A stretch of DNA of 64,000 nt, taken from the NCBI RefSeq assembly GCF_001753245.1, contig NZ_CP017415.1, positions 620,001-684,000 on the forward strand, in the 5' to 3' direction. Numbering within the stretch: the stretch's first letter is position 1; each line of letters opens with the position of its first letter. Below are positions 61,418 to 64,000 of this stretch, in pieces. The notes beneath the pieces are model-generated. The model was not told the origin of the DNA, did no database searches, and saw only the letters and a list, made by a program, of their open reading frames with translations. Made by a program: the position numbers and the translations under genes. The stretch is from Acidihalobacter yilgarnensis (GTDB lineage Bacteria; Pseudomonadota; Gammaproteobacteria; DSM-5130; Acidihalobacteraceae).

Positions 61418-63784
61418 ATGATGGTGTATCAGGGCAGGAATCGTGTGGGATCGGTGAAGCAACCTTCCAATATTGATCGGTTCGAGGTGCGGGGGATCCT
61501 GGGCAAAGGTGCGCAAGGCGCCGTCTACCAGGCTTATGATCCGCGCCTCGAACGGCTGGTCGCCATCAAGACCGTGCTCTCCAATGCACTGGGCGATGCT
61601 CGCGCAGGCGAATGGCTGATGCGCGAGGCCCGTATCGTGGGGGGCCTCAAGCACCCGAACATCGTGCCGCTGTTCGAGGCGGGGGTGTACCCGGAAGGTG
61701 TATTCCTGATCTTCGAGTATGTCGAGGGTGCTTCTCTCGCCGAGCGTCTGCGCAGCGGCCCGTCGTGTGCCGATGAGGCGCCCGGCTTCATGCTCGATGT
61801 GCTTGCCGGGGTGGAAGCGGCCCATGCTGCAGAGATACTTCACCGCGACATCAAGCCTTCCAATGTGCTGATCGGTGGCGATGGTCGGGCACGCGTCACC
61901 GATTTTGGTATCGCGATGGCAGCGACTGCGGTCACCGATACCAATCTGCAATGGGGTTCTGTGCCTTATCTCTCGCCGGAGCAGGTTACGGGCGGCACGG
62001 TGGATACGCGCTCGGATGTGTTCGCGCTCGGGGTTTTGTTTTACGAGTTGTTGACTGGCAAGCGCGCCTTTACCGGCGATTCGCCCGAGGCGATCCGCCG
62101 CAACATCGTACAGCGTCGTCTCGATCCACCCTCTCGGGTTGCCGGTCAGGGGGATCCCAGGCTTGACCAGTTGGTGCTGCGCGCCACCGCACGGACACCC
62201 GAGGACCGCTACACGGACGCGGGTGAATTTCGTCTGGCGCTTGCCGCGTTGAGTGACGTGAGCCATGAGGCCGGGCGCGGTAGCGGTCTGGATTTCATGC
62301 TCCGACGCATCAAGCGCAAACCCGATTTTCCCGGATTTTCGCGTGCGATCCAGGAAATTAACCGCCTGTCTGCCGAGGCGAGCAACCGCAGCGTGGGACA
62401 GCTCGCGAATGTCGTCCTGCAGGATTACGCGACCACACAAAAGCTGCTGCGACTGGCCAATTCGTCCTATTACGGTCAATTTGGCGGCAATATTCGTACA
62501 ATCAGCCGGGCGATCATGATCCTAGGCTTCGAGCAGGTGCGTATGGCCGCGCTTAGCCTGATCCTGTTCGAGAATCTCAAGGATTCCGGTACTGACAGGC
62601 ATCTGGTCGAGGGTTTGATCGCAGCCTTGCACAGCGCTGTGATCGCCAAGGCCGTGGCCGAGCAGCACACCAATTTGGAACCGGAGCAGGTCTTCATCTG
62701 CGCGCTGATGTACACCGTAGGCCGGTTGCTGGTGATTTATTATTTTCCCGAAGAGTATGCGGATATCCGCCTGACGGCGGAGCGCCGCCGAGTGCCGGAA
62801 TCGAGTGCTGCACGCGAGGTGTTGGGTGTTGATTACGCGCGTATCGGTAAGGCGGTGCTCAAGGAATGGAATTTCCCCGCCCCGATGATCCAGACGCTCA
62901 CGCCGGTACCCGAGGGGACGGTCTCCAAGCCTGGCGCCGAGGATGAGCGCCTGCGTGTGGTGTGCGCATTTGCCAACGAACTCAGTGGCGAGGTGTCGAC
63001 CAAGAGCGCGGATGCCAGTCGTCGGTTGGATCGCCTGGCGACCCGTTTTCAGCCGGCACTGGGCCTCAAGCGTCGTCAGCTCGACGAGTTGATCGAATCC
63101 TCGCGCAGCAGCCTTCGCGCCTTCGTGGCCGGCACCGGTATCAGCCTACCCGATTGGGCGCTCTCGAAGATGCATGTGCCATCGACCGGCAGCGCTGGAG
63201 CTGCCGATGCAGGAGAGGCGGGCGCGATGACCGATTTCGACGCGCCTACGGCGTTGCAGATGAGCGATGAGCAACGTTTGGGCATGCTGATGGCTGGGGT
63301 CAATGACGTGACCGCCAGCCTGATGGATAAATTCAATCTGGCCGAGTTGCTCCAGGGCGTGCTGGAGATCATGTATCGCGGGGCGGGCGCCGAGCATGCG
63401 GTGTTGTTCCTGCTCGATGCGGCAGGTGGGCACGTGACCGCGCGCCTCGTGCTGGGAGATCGTGCCGAGGCTTTGTTTGGTCTGCGCCTACCGAGCGGTG
63501 CCGAACGGCGTGACGTGATAGCCCTTGGATTGTCGGTGGACAAGGATATCGTGGTGCAGGAGGTCGCAGCGGTGGAGCGGCCTGCACAGCGTTATCTGCC
63601 GAGCGAACTCGATGGCTTGTTGCGTGGCGAGCGCTTCCTCGTGTTGCCGCTGGTTGCGGCTGGTCGCCGGCTCGGTTTGTTCTATCTGGATCTTCCGCCG
63701 GGATTGATACTGGGAGACACGGTGCTGGCAGCCATCAAGACCTTGCGCAATCAGGCGGTCATGGCCTTGCGCCAAGGCAGGTAG
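61418..63784 (+). CDS. Serine/threonine kinase-HDOD-GAF fusion protein
   Basis: A 788-residue cytoplasmic protein. Residues 20-285 are a Hanks-type kinase with all catalytic features: GILGKGAQGAVY, the ATP lysine K51 in VAIK, HRDIKPSNV, DFGIAM and SVPYLSPEQ. Residues about 300-500 are an HDOD domain (LANSSYYGQFGGNIRTISRAIMILG), which is non-catalytic and usually binds partners in signalling. Residues about 600-780 are GAF-like (GVLEIMYRGAGAEHAVLFLL). The kinase probably relays a GAF-sensed signal through HDOD contacts. ATG at 61418 or the next codon may be used. It follows the diguanylate cyclase on the same strand, so crosstalk is plausible. Confidence 0.88.
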   Translation: MMVYQGRNRVGSVKQPSNIDRFEVRGILGKGAQGAVYQAYDPRLERLVAIKTVLSNALGDARAGEWLMREARIVGGLKHPNIVPLFEAGVYPEGVFLIFEYVEGASLAERLRSGPSCADEAPGFMLDVLAGVEAAHAAEILHRDIKPSNVLIGGDGRARVTDFGIAMAATAVTDTNLQWGSVPYLSPEQVTGGTVDTRSDVFALGVLFYELLTGKRAFTGDSPEAIRRNIVQRRLDPPSRVAGQGDPRLDQLVLRATARTPEDRYTDAGEFRLALAALSDVSHEAGRGSGLDFMLRRIKRKPDFPGFSRAIQEINRLSAEASNRSVGQLANVVLQDYATTQKLLRLANSSYYGQFGGNIRTISRAIMILGFEQVRMAALSLILFENLKDSGTDRHLVEGLIAALHSAVIAKAVAEQHTNLEPEQVFICALMYTVGRLLVIYYFPEEYADIRLTAERRRVPESSAAREVLGVDYARIGKAVLKEWNFPAPMIQTLTPVPEGTVSKPGAEDERLRVVCAFANELSGEVSTKSADASRRLDRLATRFQPALGLKRRQLDELIESSRSSLRAFVAGTGISLPDWALSKMHVPSTGSAGAADAGEAGAMTDFDAPTALQMSDEQRLGMLMAGVNDVTASLMDKFNLAELLQGVLEIMYRGAGAEHAVLFLLDAAGGHVTARLVLGDRAEALFGLRLPSGAERRDVIALGLSVDKDIVVQEVAAVERPAQRYLPSELDGLLRGERFLVLPLVAAGRRLGLFYLDLPPGLILGDTVLAAIKTLRNQAVMALRQGR

Positions 63785-63944
63785 GACGCGCCGGCGCGGC
63801 TGGGCCCAGTCAGCACCGTGAACAATCGATATGTAGCCGCTGACGGAACCTTGAGGCACCCTTGCGGGCGCCGTTCGCGTATTGATTTCCCGTTTGCTCT
63901 TTCCGTATTTGATCGAGATTATTATCAGCCGGGATCGTGAATCG

Positions 63945-64000
63945 ATGAGCGATATCGAGGCAACGCATCGTGCAACCGAGTGCCTGAACGAGGTCGTTGA
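63945..64000 (+). CDS. Possible start of a truncated gene at the window edge
   Basis: ATG at 63945 opens MSDIEATHRATECLNEVV to the edge of the window. The frame is open further upstream to 63855, with TTG at 63882 giving a hydrophobic LISRLLFPYLIEIIISRDRE. With so few codons neither reality nor identity can be decided. The 160 bases before it hold no other feature. Confidence 0.3.
   Translation, partial: MSDIEATHRATECLNEVV

Noticed and set aside
1-64000. tRNA and rRNA genes
   Set aside because: I saw no cloverleaf with the T-arm consensus and CCA-type end and no ribosomal RNA sequence on either strand. A covariance-model scan would be decisive.

Overview
The window is GC-rich, densely coded bacterial chromosome. 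The gene set suggests a gammaproteobacterium: glutathione-dependent formaldehyde oxidation, RhlE and DeaD helicases, RecQ, MscL, a seven-gene pel cluster and many c-di-GMP enzymes. The combination resembles autotrophic sulfur or iron oxidisers of the Chromatiales type, but that placement is an inference without any search. I see no rRNA, tRNA, CRISPR array, transposase or prophage gene.

Layout. 1-4.3 kb: the tail of arfB, a 2H phosphoesterase-like gene without a clear start, a frameshifted EamA transporter divergent from a LysR regulator, and an SLC13-type anion transporter. 4.4-9 kb: a GAF-GGDEF-EAL protein, the formaldehyde operon frmA-fghA, an AT-rich spacer with a 12-bp inverted repeat, and mscL with a zinc-ribbon tail. 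9.2-16 kb: a RimK-like ATP-grasp gene, two tandem membrane diguanylate cyclases with virtually identical catalytic halves, and a very large GAF/PAS/GGDEF/EAL protein. 16-25.4 kb: MFS and LysE exporters, then a minus-strand run of SSADH, an acetolactate-synthase-like TPP enzyme and a glutamate-synthase-like FMN protein, preceded by a Cache-PAS-GGDEF-EAL protein. The SSADH plus TPP enzyme pair matches the cyanobacterial 2-oxoglutarate decarboxylase shunt. 25.5-36.4 kb: pirin, an ArsR/Old Yellow Enzyme pair with candidate operators, a 2OG-Fe(II) oxygenase, a BaiN-type flavoprotein, DeaD, a cold-shock protein, DedA and recQ.

36.4-49.4 kb: a cytochrome b561-like gene, then the complete pel exopolysaccharide operon on the minus strand (pelA, a separate N-terminal pelB part, pelB, C, D, E, F, G). 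PelD keeps the RxxD c-di-GMP-binding motif, so the six GGDEF/EAL proteins in this window are plausible inputs to Pel. A 15-bp-arm inverted repeat lies immediately upstream of pelA.

49.6-64 kb: RhlE, a zinc-ribbon metallopeptidase, then the Anbu neighbourhood (Anbu protease, circularly permuted ATP-grasp, alpha-E protein, transglutaminase/DUF2126 protein), which is predicted to make and trim peptide conjugates. An acidic-tailed protein of unknown function follows, then a PAS-GGDEF cyclase and a kinase-HDOD-GAF fusion.

Three frameshifts (one in the EamA gene, two in pelB) all lie in G/C runs and all need one added base, which points to under-called homopolymers in the assembly more than to gene decay.
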